A stretch of 64,000 nucleotides of DNA from Trabulsiella guamensis ATCC 49490 (GCF_000734965.1 NZ_JMTB01000039.1:1-64000); one strand, 5' to 3'; shown: positions 18,877 through 31,028, counted from the stretch's first letter. Numbers and translations are program-made. Notes: generated by a model not told the origin, from the letters alone.

Positions 18877-20319
18877 ATGAAAACAAAACGGATCGCACTC
18901 GCAATGAGCATGGTATTGCTGTCGTCGGGTTTTAGTGCCAGCGCGTCAACCAGTACAAATGCCGCCACCGCGACAGTAGAAAGCATGAATGTCAGCGCTG
19001 ACTGGCTTAATCTGGCAGTGAAAGATACCTGGATGTGGGCCTGGCCGATGATCAATATCTATCAACGCCGTCTGGCCTTCAGCCATTTGCCTGAAGCGGG
19101 TTTACTTGGTGGTACTATTCCGGTCGGTCCACCGAACGCGCTCTCTATGTTGGACGATTACATCAAACCCGATGAGCGCCAGGTAGCATGCCCGAATCAG
19201 GACGTCGTGTACGGTTTTGCCGCGCTGGCGCTGGATAAATCGCCAATGGTGGTACAAGTTCCTGACTTTGGCAGTCGCTTCTGGGTTTTCCAGGCCGTTG
19301 ATCTGCGTACCGATAGCTTTGCCAGCCTCGGCAGACAGTATGGCACCAGCCCGGGATTCTATTTACTGGTTGGCCCTGACTGGAAGGGCACCGTCCCGCC
19401 GGGGATCAAGCAAGTATTTCGCTCTACCAGTAACACATCGGTGCTGATCCCGCGGATATTCCAGGCCGATACGCCTGAGGATAAAAAGGCGGTGAAATCG
19501 CTGATCTCCGGCATCAATCTTTACCCGCTCGCAAACTACACTGGTAAACCGCAACCACGCGACTGGGGCGCTCTCAGGCAGTATCCTGCTGAACATAAAA
19601 CGGAAGGCGAAACCCGCTGGGTAACGCCGGAAAACTTCTGGAAGCTACTGCCGTCGGTGCTAAACGACGCGCGACCACTGGCAGGAGAAGAGGCGCAGTA
19701 CGCCAAAGCGAAGCAGTTACTCGAGCTGTATCAGTCACCGCGCTACCGCCAACTGATGGATGAAGCAACGCAGACCGCTGAACGCGAGCTTACTCAGCCG
19801 CTGCTGGCGTTCCATCTGGCCGGAAGACCGGCTGGGAACTACTGGACCGCCAACATTAACGGCGCGCAGTTTGGTTTTGATTTCTTCACCCGTACCGCCT
19901 CCGCCCGTGCGTTTATTTTCGTCAATAAACCCGAGGAGACGCAGTATTTCGTACAGGACTTCGACAAAAACGGTACGCTGCTTAACGGAAAATCGCGCTA
20001 TACCCTGACCTTCCCCGCCGGGCAAACACCGCCGGTTGCCGGGTTCTGGTCACTGACGGTTTATAACCCGCAACACTTTTTCGTCGAGAACCGCATCAAT
20101 CGTTATGCGCTGGGAACACGAAACAAAGACCTCCACTATAACGACGACGGTTCGCTGACGCTCTATCTGCAATCTGATTCGCCAGGCAAAGACCGGGAAA
20201 CCAACTGGCTGCCCACACCACAAGAAGGCGCGTTTTCGTTAATGATCCGCGCCTATGGGCCTGAGCAGGATATTTTGCAGCACCGCTGGCAACCACCTGC
20301 CGTGGAGCCAAAACCATAA
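18877..20319 (+). CDS. Secreted DUF1254/DUF1214 protein (second copy)
   Basis: A 480-residue paralogue of the preceding gene. The ATG at 18877 is preceded by GAGGGAAAGCAG; a frame extension of nine codons overlaps the first copy but is unlikely to be used. The signal peptide (MKTKRIALAMSMVLLSSGFSASA) is followed by a DUF1254 half (CPNQDVVYGFAALALDKSPMVVQVPDFG) and a DUF1214 half (ARAFIFVNKPEETQYFVQDFD, SLTVYNPQHFF, TNWLPTPQEGAFSLMIRAYGPE). The two copies are clearly diverged, so they are more likely co-inherited paralogues than a recent duplication. It is followed by an outer-membrane-type protein. Confidence 0.85.
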   Translation: MKTKRIALAMSMVLLSSGFSASASTSTNAATATVESMNVSADWLNLAVKDTWMWAWPMINIYQRRLAFSHLPEAGLLGGTIPVGPPNALSMLDDYIKPDERQVACPNQDVVYGFAALALDKSPMVVQVPDFGSRFWVFQAVDLRTDSFASLGRQYGTSPGFYLLVGPDWKGTVPPGIKQVFRSTSNTSVLIPRIFQADTPEDKKAVKSLISGINLYPLANYTGKPQPRDWGALRQYPAEHKTEGETRWVTPENFWKLLPSVLNDARPLAGEEAQYAKAKQLLELYQSPRYRQLMDEATQTAERELTQPLLAFHLAGRPAGNYWTANINGAQFGFDFFTRTASARAFIFVNKPEETQYFVQDFDKNGTLLNGKSRYTLTFPAGQTPPVAGFWSLTVYNPQHFFVENRINRYALGTRNKDLHYNDDGSLTLYLQSDSPGKDRETNWLPTPQEGAFSLMIRAYGPEQDILQHRWQPPAVEPKP

Positions 20320-20325
20320 TCTATT

Positions 20326-20352
20326 CGCTCTGGTAACGTCCTTACCAGAGCG
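20326..20352 (+). other. Perfect 11-bp inverted repeat between cassette genes
   Basis: CGCTCTGGTAA (20326-20336) and TTACCAGAGCG (20342-20352) are perfect inverted repeats around CGTCC. There is no T-run after it. It lies between the second DUF1254 gene and the outer-membrane gene, so it could be an attenuator, an mRNA-stabilising hairpin or a weak terminator. Confidence 0.6.
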
Positions 20353-20384
20353 TCATCATTTATCTGATACTGGGAATATCTATC

Positions 20385-21293
20385 ATGACCCGTAAACGGA
20401 CTGCCCTTCGCTGGCTGACGCTTTCTGCTGCCCTGTTTTCGCCACTGGCGCTTGCGGACAACGCGCGTGACTGGCAAGCGCTACCGACCGACCTCGATAT
20501 GTTTTTTGCTTATTACAGCAACATTAATGCCTCAACCGCCGTCAACACCGCGCTGCCCTTTGACGGCGTAAATACCGACGCCGACCTGTTCATTCTGCGT
20601 TATGCTCACTCATTCGCCATTGACGGGCGATTATCAGCGATACAAATCATTCAGCCGTATGCCAATGTCTCGGCGTCGCTGAATGACGCTGAGTGGCTGA
20701 CTGGCTCAAAAGGCGCCAGCAACCTCGGCGACACACAAATCGTCTTTGTGCATAATCTGACGGGAGGCCCGGCGCTGAGTAAAGAAGAATTCCGGCAATG
20801 GACGCCTGAACCTTTTATTACGGCCGCCTTTTGGGTGACTGTACCCACCGGCAGTTATGACAAGAATAAAAATATCAATACCGGCGCCAACCGCTGGGCG
20901 TTTCGCCCCGAGCTGGCGAGTGGTTACCCGCTGGGCCCCTTCTGGTTTGAGTTGAATACCTGGGCCACTTTCTATACCGACAACAACGATTATCACGGCG
21001 ATCAGACGCTGTCGCAGCGACCGCAATATGCCGCCGAAGGGCACATCAGCTATACCTTCTCTCCGGCGTTGTGGGTTTCAGCAGACGGAACCTGGGCAGG
21101 TGGCGGAGAAACGACCGTCAATAGCGATGTGCAGAACAACCAGCAGCAGAGCACATCGCTTGGCACCTCGCTCGGCTTCATGCTGACGCCCCATTTTGGC
21201 GGCATGGTCTCATGGTCGAGGACCGTTGATCACCGGGCCTATACCACACCCGATGTGGACAACTGGACGTTCCGGGTGCAGTACGCCTGGTAG
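20385..21293 (+). CDS. Outer-membrane transporter-like protein (MetA-pathway phenol degradation family type)
   Basis: A 302-residue exported protein. A signal peptide (MTRKRTALRWLTLSAALFSPLALA) is followed by DNARDWQALPTDLDMFFAYYS, the typical start of proteins annotated 'transporter' or phenol MetA-degradation-like. The rest is an alternation of aromatic and polar residues expected of a beta-barrel, ending FRVQYAW with a terminal aromatic residue. It is the third gene of the DUF1254 cassette. The likely role is export or uptake across the outer membrane; the solute is unknown. Confidence 0.78.
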   Translation: MTRKRTALRWLTLSAALFSPLALADNARDWQALPTDLDMFFAYYSNINASTAVNTALPFDGVNTDADLFILRYAHSFAIDGRLSAIQIIQPYANVSASLNDAEWLTGSKGASNLGDTQIVFVHNLTGGPALSKEEFRQWTPEPFITAAFWVTVPTGSYDKNKNINTGANRWAFRPELASGYPLGPFWFELNTWATFYTDNNDYHGDQTLSQRPQYAAEGHISYTFSPALWVSADGTWAGGGETTVNSDVQNNQQQSTSLGTSLGFMLTPHFGGMVSWSRTVDHRAYTTPDVDNWTFRVQYAW

Positions 21294-21311
21294 CCCGCAC
21301 CATAAAAAAGC

Positions 21312-21336
21312 AAACAGGGCGCAAGCGCCCTGTTTT
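21312..21336. terminator. Bidirectional terminator between cassette and mipA
   Basis: AAACAGGGCGC and GCGCCCTGTTT form an 11-bp stem with A-run and T-run on opposite sides, so it can serve both convergent transcripts. Confidence 0.85.
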
Positions 21337-21367
21337 GATGCACAATATGCACAATAAATGTGCAACA

Positions 21368-22114
21368 TCAGAAGGAGTACGTGATCCCGGTAGAGATGAG
21401 TCCGCTCCAGGATTTATCCACCATCGGGCTGTCAGTAATTTCATCAGACAAACGGGTGTAACGAGCAAGACCGTAAACGCTCCAGTCGCCGAGGAAATTG
21501 TAGTTCGCCGACAGTTCCAGATACGGGTTCCAGCTGCTGTCCGGGTCATAGCTGCGCATGCCACTCTTACGTGATTCACGCTGCGTAACACCATAGTAGT
21601 ATTCGTTCTGATTGTCGCTTGCCCACTCAACACCAATGCCCGGTGTCAGGGTGAACGCGCCGTTGGTATAGCGGTAAAGCCAGGCCACATCCCAGGTAAT
21701 ACCGTTGCTCTTGTCGAGCGTATCGCCAGCGAGCGTGGTGCGCAGGAAACCGTATTCGGTGTTATGAACGTAAGAAAGACCAGCCATCATGGTGGACTGA
21801 CGGCGATCCAGTTTACGCATCTGGTTATTATCGCTGTCACCAGGCTTGAAGTATTGAGGCGCCCAGTAAGCGGTAACAGACAGCTTGTCGCTGGTGTCAT
21901 TCCACAGGTAGTAACCCCCCCCCAGGCCACGGAACCAGAAGTTATCGCCTTCATAGGTAACAACCGGAACCGGGTAGACATCGGCATCATATTGTTTGTA
22001 AGGGTGTTCAACGATACCTACACCAGCACCCAGCGTGAATTTTCCTTCAGCTTGCGCAGCAGTGGCAGAGGTTGCGATGAGAACGCCCAGCGCTAAAAGT
22101 TTTAGTTTAGTCAC
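21368..22114 (-). CDS. mipA: MipA, MltA-interacting outer-membrane scaffold protein
   Basis: A 248-residue MipA/OmpV-family protein. A signal peptide (MTKLKLLALGVLIATSATAAQA) is followed by EGKFTLGAGVGIVEHPYKQYD and a barrel-like sequence ending LISTGITYSF with a C-terminal phenylalanine, as expected for BAM substrates. In E. coli MipA links the lytic transglycosylase MltA to PBP1B. Length and sequence match K-12 throughout. It diverges from yeaG across a 434-base gap. Confidence 0.95.
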   Translation of the reverse strand: MTKLKLLALGVLIATSATAAQAEGKFTLGAGVGIVEHPYKQYDADVYPVPVVTYEGDNFWFRGLGGGYYLWNDTSDKLSVTAYWAPQYFKPGDSDNNQMRKLDRRQSTMMAGLSYVHNTEYGFLRTTLAGDTLDKSNGITWDVAWLYRYTNGAFTLTPGIGVEWASDNQNEYYYGVTQRESRKSGMRSYDPDSSWNPYLELSANYNFLGDWSVYGLARYTRLSDEITDSPMVDKSWSGLISTGITYSF

Positions 22115-22431
22115 AATCCATTATCCTGTTGTCTAATTCTAAGCGGCAAAAAAGTGTAACCGTCTGGCCTTCTGAGCTCAATTCTTTTACTTTCATTTAT
22201 ATTAATAAACTGCTTAAAGTGGCATTTAAAGATGACACTCTTTTGACCGTTCGATGAACCGCAGATGAATGCTGGCCATATCGTGTTAATAACCAGTAAC
22301 TATTTTCGGATGAGTCATTGATATGTCATTGAAATTAATTTTTGGCACCATGCAAGTTTCGCAAATGCCATCTACGCTTAATTTCAGAAGGTGTAATTGC
22401 CGGGCACGTTAAGCTGGGCGTACCAGCAACC

Positions 22432-22447
22432 TGGCACAAGGGTTGCT
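22432..22447 (+). promoter_or_regulatory. Sigma-54 promoter of yeaG-yeaH
   Basis: TGGCACAAGGGTTGCT matches the sigma-54 consensus TGGCAC-N5-TTGCW exactly, with TGGCAC at 22432-22437 and TTGCT at 22443-22447. Transcription would start near 22458, about 90 bases before the yeaG ATG. In E. coli yeaGH is known to respond to nitrogen starvation through NtrC and RpoN. I see no convincing NtrC palindrome in the 22115-22431 stretch by eye, and no gene there. Confidence 0.85.
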
Positions 22448-22548
22448 GGATCATCAGTGAACGGCGTTGTGCTTACCTCTTCCGGGAGCCTCCATTATTC
22501 ATACGAACGGCTCTTAACCTGTGCTAAAAAACGAAAGGACGGCATGCC

Positions 22549-25889
<3,341 letters not shown>

Positions 25890-25986
25890 CGCCTTCATCG
25901 CTGCCTTTATGCCAGGCAGCGATGTTGTTCCTTCCCTCCTCCTGCAGTAGAGTATCCCCGTAAGGTTTTTTCATAAGGAGAGACAG

Positions 25987-26493
25987 GTGACAGGGCTTGA
26001 AGATCGCAATATCCATCAGCAAATCCTCAATATACTGCAAAACGGCAACGCGCAGTTTCGTGTGATAACGCATGAGGCTGTCGGGAAGTGTGAAGCGGTT
26101 TCTGAAATCCGCGGTACCGCGTTAGGACAGGGTGCAAAAGCGCTGGTATGTAAGGTAAAGGGAAACGGAGTGAATCAGCACGTGCTGGCGATTCTGGCGG
26201 CTGATCAGCAGGCTGACCTGGCACGACTGGCACAACATCTGGGTGGGCTGAAAGCGTCGCTGGCAAGTCCGGTGGAAGTGGATGCGCTGACGGCATGTGA
26301 ATTCGGCGCGATCCCCCCTTTCAGTTTTCATCCGTCACTGAAACTGGTGGCCGATCCGTTGTTGTTCTCGCGTTTCGATGAAATTGCGTTTAATGCGGGT
26401 TTGCTGGAAAAGTCAATTATTCTGAACACAAGCGACTACCTGCGAATCGCTCGCCCTGAACTGGTGGATTTTCGTCGCGACAGTAGTCACTAG
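25987..26493 (+). CDS. yeaK: YeaK, YbaK/ProX-type aminoacyl-tRNA deacylase
   Basis: A 168-residue protein of the YbaK/INS editing superfamily that hydrolyses misacylated tRNAs. Family marks are THEAVGKCEAVSEIRGTALGQGAKALVCKVKG, with the conserved lysine of the active-site pocket, and GAIPPFSFHP. The GTG start at 25987 has AAGGAG 7 bases upstream and gives the K-12 length within one residue. Its 3' end overlaps the 3' end of yoaI on the other strand by 4 bases. Confidence 0.93.
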   Translation: MTGLEDRNIHQQILNILQNGNAQFRVITHEAVGKCEAVSEIRGTALGQGAKALVCKVKGNGVNQHVLAILAADQQADLARLAQHLGGLKASLASPVEVDALTACEFGAIPPFSFHPSLKLVADPLLFSRFDEIAFNAGLLEKSIILNTSDYLRIARPELVDFRRDSSH

Positions 26494-26597
26494 CCTTCGT
26501 ATCGCTCCAGCCACAGCACTGACATCACAAGGGTCATCATGATCGCCAGGAAACTGGCGGTGATGATCATCGTTTCAACCCACATCGGATCGTTCAC
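26490..26597 (-). CDS. yoaI: YoaI, small single-span membrane protein
   Basis: A 35-residue membrane peptide with a GTG start at 26595-26597, GAGG 8 bases upstream and the sequence VNDPMWVETMIITASFLAIM followed by a hydrophobic stretch and LERYEG. E. coli YoaI (MNDPMFVETLIITASFF...) is recognisable in it. The frame is open further upstream, but only this start gives the known protein. In E. coli yoaI is PhoB/PhoR-linked; I see nothing here that decides its regulation. Confidence 0.85.
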   Translation of the reverse strand: MNDPMWVETMIITASFLAIMMTLVMSVLWLERYEG

Positions 26598-26801
26598 GGT
26601 ATTTACCTCGTACAGTCTGCCTTTTAGGAAATCCTTACACAATATAATGTCAATTTGATGACACACACCAGCAATTTTTACCCATGTTGTGATGACACGT
26701 GCATTTGCCCAAACCGCAGCAACACTGCGAAAAATCACTGTCAGGTGTCCCGTTTGCGCGTAAAGTAAGCGGGCTAATATTTATATTGCAGGGATTTTCG
26801 C

Positions 26802-27248
26802 ATGTTTGACGCCACATTAATGATTCTTCTGGGGCTCGCCGCGCTGGGATTTGTCAGCCACAACACCACCGTAGCCGTATCCATACTGGTGCTGATTATT
26901 GTCCGTGTGACACCCCTCAACGCCTTTTTCCCGTGGATTGAAAAACAGGGACTCACTCTTGGGATTATTATTCTGACAATCGGGGTCATGGCCCCTATTG
27001 CCAGCGGCTCATTGCCACCCTCAACGCTGCTGCATTCGTTTGTAAACTGGAAGTCGCTGGTGGCGATTGCTATCGGCGTGCTGGTCTCATGGCTTGGCGG
27101 TCGTGGCGTTACGCTGATGAGCGCGCAACCGCAACTGGTGGCCGGTTTACTGGTTGGCACGGTACTTGGCGTCGCGCTTTTCCGTGGCGTGCCGGTCGGG
27201 CCGCTGATTGCCGCCGGTCTGGTGTCGTTGTTGATCGGAAAATCATGA
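26802..27248 (+). CDS. yeaL: YeaL, DUF441 membrane protein
   Basis: A 148-residue polytopic inner-membrane protein of the DUF441/UPF0756 family. Several hydrophobic segments are visible ([102 protein letters not shown]). The function is unknown. It ends within the last bases of nimR, which is on the other strand. Confidence 0.93.
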   Translation: MFDATLMILLGLAALGFVSHNTTVAVSILVLIIVRVTPLNAFFPWIEKQGLTLGIIILTIGVMAPIASGSLPPSTLLHSFVNWKSLVAIAIGVLVSWLGGRGVTLMSAQPQLVAGLLVGTVLGVALFRGVPVGPLIAAGLVSLLIGKS

Positions 27249-28034
27249 TCCGGGATCCAGCTCAGCGAGATACGCTTTCGGCGTCTTACCAAGCACTTTC
27301 TTGAACATCGTAATAAACGCGGTGGTGGAATCGTAGCCTAGCGCGTGCGCCACCTGTTGCACGGCCTGCCCACGAATTAGCAGCTGCAGGGCCAGAATGA
27401 GCTGTAAGCGGTGGCGCCAGCGAAGAAAGCTCAGCCCGGTCTCCTTTACTACCAGCCGGGCAAGATTACGTTCACTCATGGCAAAATGGCTCGCCCATTG
27501 CCCTAAGGTTTGCCAGCGATCCGGCGCCTGTGCCATGGTCTCTGTCATTTCGCGAATTTTCGGGTGCGATGAGACCGGCAACTGCAGATGTTGCTGCGGC
27601 TGCTGAGGAAGCTCATCAAACAGCACCTGAACCAGCCGCCCGGTTTCCGCCGTTTGCGATGCCACACCAGTACGTTCTGACAGCGACAGAATAAGTTCCC
27701 GGACCAGCGACGAGATTTTCAGTGTACAACAATGATCCGGCATCTCTGCCCTGCCAGGTTCGATAAACAAAAAGCAGATCTGCGCGCCCGGCGTAGCCCG
27801 GTTACTGTGCGGCACCTGGCCGGGAACCCACACAGCATACTGCGGGGGCACCATCCACATGGCATTGTCCACTTCACAGGTCAGGGCACCATGCAACGCG
27901 AGGATCAACTGGCCTTTGCGGTGCTGGTGGCGTGGAATAAATTGTTCGTCCTCCACAACGCGAATACGAAATGCGACCGCCGCGTCGTGCTGACTGTCGG
28001 GGGCGTAACCTTCCAGTCCCAGTCCGTACATCAT
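27243..28034 (-). CDS. nimR: NimR, AraC-family repressor of nimT
   Basis: A 263-residue AraC-family regulator with an N-terminal cupin ([20 protein letters not shown]) and a C-terminal helix-turn-helix pair ([26 protein letters not shown], then [32 protein letters not shown]). In E. coli NimR (YeaM) represses the adjacent divergent exporter gene nimT and is linked to 2-nitroimidazole resistance. The divergent arrangement is kept here, with about 96 bases between the genes for a shared operator. Confidence 0.93.
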   Translation of the reverse strand: MMYGLGLEGYAPDSQHDAAVAFRIRVVEDEQFIPRHQHRKGQLILALHGALTCEVDNAMWMVPPQYAVWVPGQVPHSNRATPGAQICFLFIEPGRAEMPDHCCTLKISSLVRELILSLSERTGVASQTAETGRLVQVLFDELPQQPQQHLQLPVSSHPKIREMTETMAQAPDRWQTLGQWASHFAMSERNLARLVVKETGLSFLRWRHRLQLILALQLLIRGQAVQQVAHALGYDSTTAFITMFKKVLGKTPKAYLAELDPGS

Positions 28035-28130
28035 CTTGTCCGAATTTAGCGATAATCTGTCATTTTAGCTTGATTTAATCACCGACGAAAACCGCTATTG
28101 TGTCGTCACTTTTTTATCACTGAGAATATT

Positions 28131-29315
28131 ATGTCTGTTTCTGTTACTCCCACTGGCCGCCATACTCTGCTGCTTATCGCCGGAATGCTGCTGATTGCCA
28201 CGACGCTGCGCGTGACGTTTACCGGTGCGGCACCACTGCTGGACAGCATTCGCGCGGAATACGGCCTGACGACCGCTCAGACCGGGTTGTTAACCACCCT
28301 GTCGCTGCTGGCCTTTGGCCTGGTGTCACCGCTGGCAGCGGGCATCGCCCGGCGCGTTGGCATTGAGCGCAGTCTGTTCGCTGCCCTGTTGTTGATTTGT
28401 GCGGGGATTGCGGTGCGGTCATTGCCCTCGGCTATGCTGCTGTTTGTCGGCACGGCGATCATCGGTTGCGGTATCGCCCTCGGTAACGTACTGCTGCCAG
28501 GCCTCATCAAACGTGATTTTTCGCAGCATGTCGCCCGGCTTACCGGTGCCTATTCCCTGACGATGGGCGGCGCTGCGGCGCTGGGGTCGGCGCTGGTCGT
28601 CCCGCTGGCACTACACGGCTTCGGCTGGCGAGGCGCGCTGTTGATGCTGATGGTCTTTCCGCTGCTGGCATTACTGTTCTGGCTGCCCCAGTGGCGAAAC
28701 CAACAGCCTGCGGCCGTCACCAGCGCACGTTCGCTGCATGATCGCGGTATCTGGCGCTCAGCGCTTGCCTGGCAGGTGACGCTGTTTCTCGGGCTGAACT
28801 CGCTGGTGTATTACGTGATTATCGGCTGGCTGCCGGCCATTCTCATCAGCAACGGTTACAGTGAATCGCAGGCCGGTTCTCTGCACGGACTGTTGCAACT
28901 GGCGACTGCCGCGCCCGGGCTTGCCATTCCGCTGATCCTGCATAAATTGCGCGACCAGCGTGGCATCGCGGTGCTGGTTTCGCTGATGTGCGCTGTCAGT
29001 GCCGTGGGTTTCTGGTTACTGCCGGATCAGGCCATTGCGTGGACACTGGTTTTCGGCTTCGGGTCAGGTGCGACGATGATCCTCGGTCTGACGTTTATCG
29101 GCTTACGCGCCAGTTCGGCGCATCAGGCGGCGGCGCTTTCAGGTATGGCTCAGTCGGTGGGGTATCTGCTGGCGGCCTGCGGTCCGCCGTTGATGGGAAA
29201 AATTCATGATGCCAGTGGGGACTGGCACATTCCATTGATTGCCGTGGCGCTGCTCGCCATCATCATGGCCTGCTTCGGTGCCTTCGCGGGGCGCGATCGC
29301 GAAATCCATGCCTGA
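28131..29315 (+). CDS. nimT: NimT, MFS exporter (cyanate/2-nitroimidazole type)
   Basis: A 394-residue major facilitator with 12 predicted membrane spans. The ATG at 28131 starts MSVSVTPTGRHTLLLIAGML. The CynX/NimT-family segment GAAPLLDSIRAEYGLTTAQTGLLTTLSLLAFGL is visible near residue 30, and the loop after helix 2 carries ARRVGIERS. In E. coli it exports 2-nitroimidazole under NimR control. It is divergent from nimR. Confidence 0.92.
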   Translation: MSVSVTPTGRHTLLLIAGMLLIATTLRVTFTGAAPLLDSIRAEYGLTTAQTGLLTTLSLLAFGLVSPLAAGIARRVGIERSLFAALLLICAGIAVRSLPSAMLLFVGTAIIGCGIALGNVLLPGLIKRDFSQHVARLTGAYSLTMGGAAALGSALVVPLALHGFGWRGALLMLMVFPLLALLFWLPQWRNQQPAAVTSARSLHDRGIWRSALAWQVTLFLGLNSLVYYVIIGWLPAILISNGYSESQAGSLHGLLQLATAAPGLAIPLILHKLRDQRGIAVLVSLMCAVSAVGFWLLPDQAIAWTLVFGFGSGATMILGLTFIGLRASSAHQAAALSGMAQSVGYLLAACGPPLMGKIHDASGDWHIPLIAVALLAIIMACFGAFAGRDREIHA

Positions 29316-29324
29316 CAATGCACA

Positions 29325-29350
29325 TGCCCGGCGACAGCGTTCGCCGGGCA
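29325..29350. repeat. REP-like hairpin between nimT and the GATase gene
   Basis: TGCCCGGCGA (29325-29334) and TCGCCGGGCA (29341-29350) form a perfect 10-bp stem around CAGCGT. It lies between two convergent genes and may terminate both. Confidence 0.7.
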
Positions 29351-29357
29351 ACGTGTA

Positions 29358-30065
29358 TTATTGCGCAGCGGCGTGCAGAAATGCCTGCACCAGCGGCGCC
29401 GGACGCCCTTCCAGGGCATTACGCTCATGCTGGAATAATGTCGCCACGAAGAAAGGATGCGTGGTCAGCTCAACCACCCGAATATCACCCTCTTCATCCC
29501 AGCCGGTCACACGCAGCGGCTGATGCTCCAGCTCACGGGCAAAATCCGGGGCGATCCCGTAATTGCAGTGATACCCTTCCTGAATAACATCGCGACCATA
29601 GGCACGGTGAACAATTGTGTTGCCGCGCAGTTCGATGGCATCCGTTTTCTCCACCAGTGAACAGGTCAACGCGTCGATCACCATTCGCCCGCTGCTGTCA
29701 GTTTCTGCATGCGCGGCGTCCGCCCACCCCATCACATTGCGGGCATATTCAATGACAGCGTGCTGGAAGCCGCCACAGGTGCCAAGAAACGGGATGCTGT
29801 TTTCGCGGGCATAGCGGATCGCGGTAAATGCGCCTTCGACGTTTTTATAGGGGCTGCCTGGCACCACCCAAATCGCATCGTAACTGGTAAGGTCGTCCGC
29901 CGAGGTTATCGCCGGGGTGTTCAACCACTCATACTGAACGACCATCTCCAGTACGGCAGCCGCATCATCGATAGCTAACGGAATTGCCTGATGAGCAAGT
30001 ACGGTGTCGCTGTGATCGCCCACAAGAGCAATGCGAAGTACGGGGTTGAGAGCGGTGTGTTCCAT
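29358..30065 (-). CDS. Glutamine amidotransferase-like protein related to the CTP synthase C-terminus
   Basis: A 235-residue class I amidotransferase-fold protein. The nucleophile elbow is FLGTCGGFQHAVIEYARN (Cys near residue 97), and the late HPFFVATLFQHERNAL resembles the His-Glu part of the triad of the CTP synthase amidotransferase domain. The ATG at 30063-30065 has AAGGA 7 bases upstream. The family is annotated as CTP-synthase C-terminal-region-related (seleno)protein, where some members carry selenocysteine in the elbow; here the residue is an ordinary TGC cysteine. It diverges from yeaO. The substrate is unknown. Confidence 0.85.
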   Translation of the reverse strand: MEHTALNPVLRIALVGDHSDTVLAHQAIPLAIDDAAAVLEMVVQYEWLNTPAITSADDLTSYDAIWVVPGSPYKNVEGAFTAIRYARENSIPFLGTCGGFQHAVIEYARNVMGWADAAHAETDSSGRMVIDALTCSLVEKTDAIELRGNTIVHRAYGRDVIQEGYHCNYGIAPDFARELEHQPLRVTGWDEEGDIRVVELTTHPFFVATLFQHERNALEGRPAPLVQAFLHAAAQ

Positions 30066-30166
30066 AACAGGATCCTTATGCCTGACAGTTTTTAGACGCA
30101 GGCGTAATACTGTCATATCTGCGGCGAATGGACTATCCTGGTATGCACGAACCAGGGAGATGAACG

Positions 30167-30514
30167 ATGATCCAGTGCAAACGCGTTTATGATGCGCCAG
30201 AAGCCAGCGACGGCTACCGTGTGCTTGTCGACCGGTTATGGCCACGGGGAATGAAAAAAGAGAGTCTGGCGCAGGATGAATGGTGTAAAACCCTTGCCCC
30301 ATCGGCAGCGCTGCGTAAAGCGTTTTATGGTGAAGTGATCGACTTCGCCAGCTTCAGCCAGCATTACCGCCAGGAGTTAGACACCCGGCGCGAAGAAGGC
30401 AAACGGCTGCTCAAGAAGGCCGATGAAACAGGGTTGACCCTGCTCTATGCCGCAAAAAATACCCGACAAAACCATGCGCTGGTGCTGGCGGAGTGGTTAG
30501 CTCATCTCAAATAG
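30167..30514 (+). CDS. yeaO: YeaO, DUF488 family protein
   Basis: A 115-residue DUF488 protein: MIQCKRVYDAPEASDGYRVLVDRLWPRGMKKESL, then a C-terminal LTLLYAAKNTRQNHALVLAEWL. This matches E. coli YeaO. The family function is unknown. Its 3' end overlaps the 3' end of the next gene on the other strand by 18 bases. Confidence 0.93.
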   Translation: MIQCKRVYDAPEASDGYRVLVDRLWPRGMKKESLAQDEWCKTLAPSAALRKAFYGEVIDFASFSQHYRQELDTRREEGKRLLKKADETGLTLLYAAKNTRQNHALVLAEWLAHLK

Positions 30515-30802
30515 GCGGGCATCTTCTGGCTGAGTATCAGGCAAGAATGGCATCAGATGTTCCGCGCGTACAAACGCGAACCCACGCTGACCATCATTCG
30601 CGCAAACCGCCCCGGTCACCAGCCACAGCGGGCGTGGCGCATCCGCGGGCAGTTCTGTCATCACGCCATTAACCGGGTTGAGCAATCGTTCCCCTGGCTT
30701 GCAGAGTGCAAAAAGTTCTACTGATTTTCCGATATTCGCCTGCCCGGCGAGGGTACGTGCACCGATAATCATCGCCATGGTGCCTGGTCTGAGCTGAAAC
30801 AT
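30497..30802 (-). CDS. Hypothetical protein, 101 residues
   Basis: I do not recognise this gene. It encodes a soluble 101-residue protein with an N-terminus FQLRPGTMAMIIGARTLAGQANIGKSVELFALCKPGERLL that reads like a small beta-barrel, and a C-terminus rich in acidic residues. AAGAAG lies just before the ATG. It occupies the place of yoaF in E. coli but has no lipobox and is not YoaF. The low AT content and normal codon use favour a real gene. Confidence 0.6.
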   Translation of the reverse strand: MFQLRPGTMAMIIGARTLAGQANIGKSVELFALCKPGERLLNPVNGVMTELPADAPRPLWLVTGAVCANDGQRGFAFVRAEHLMPFLPDTQPEDARLFEMS

Positions 30803-30999
30803 ACTTCTTTTGCCGATCCTGATTTCAGATAAATCCGATCGGGAGTGTATCGCAGCAAACCCGCGAAGTCACTGGCCTCAGGCGTTTTCGCCCCCGTAAA
30901 TCTTCACGATTTCTTCATTTTAACTGCACTTTTGCCACGTACGATTACGCCTGTTCTCGAATGACCAGAGAACAGATCATTCCATAATCAATGAGTTTT

Positions 31000-31028
31000 G
31001 CCCCGTCTCCCCCGACGGGGCTTTTTTT
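31000..31028 (+). terminator. Strong orphan terminator, possible 3' end of a small RNA
   Basis: GCCCCGTC (31000-31007) pairs with GACGGGGC (31014-31021), followed by seven Ts. No open frame ends nearby on the + strand; the preceding 200 bases (30803-30999) hold no recognisable gene. A small RNA ending here is possible; I see no clear promoter by eye. Confidence 0.7.

Noticed and set aside
22320..22360. A second TGGCAC box upstream of yeaG as an additional sigma-54 promoter or NtrC site.
   Set aside because: The matching GC dinucleotide at the -12 position is not at the required distance, and the region does not form the NtrC palindrome.
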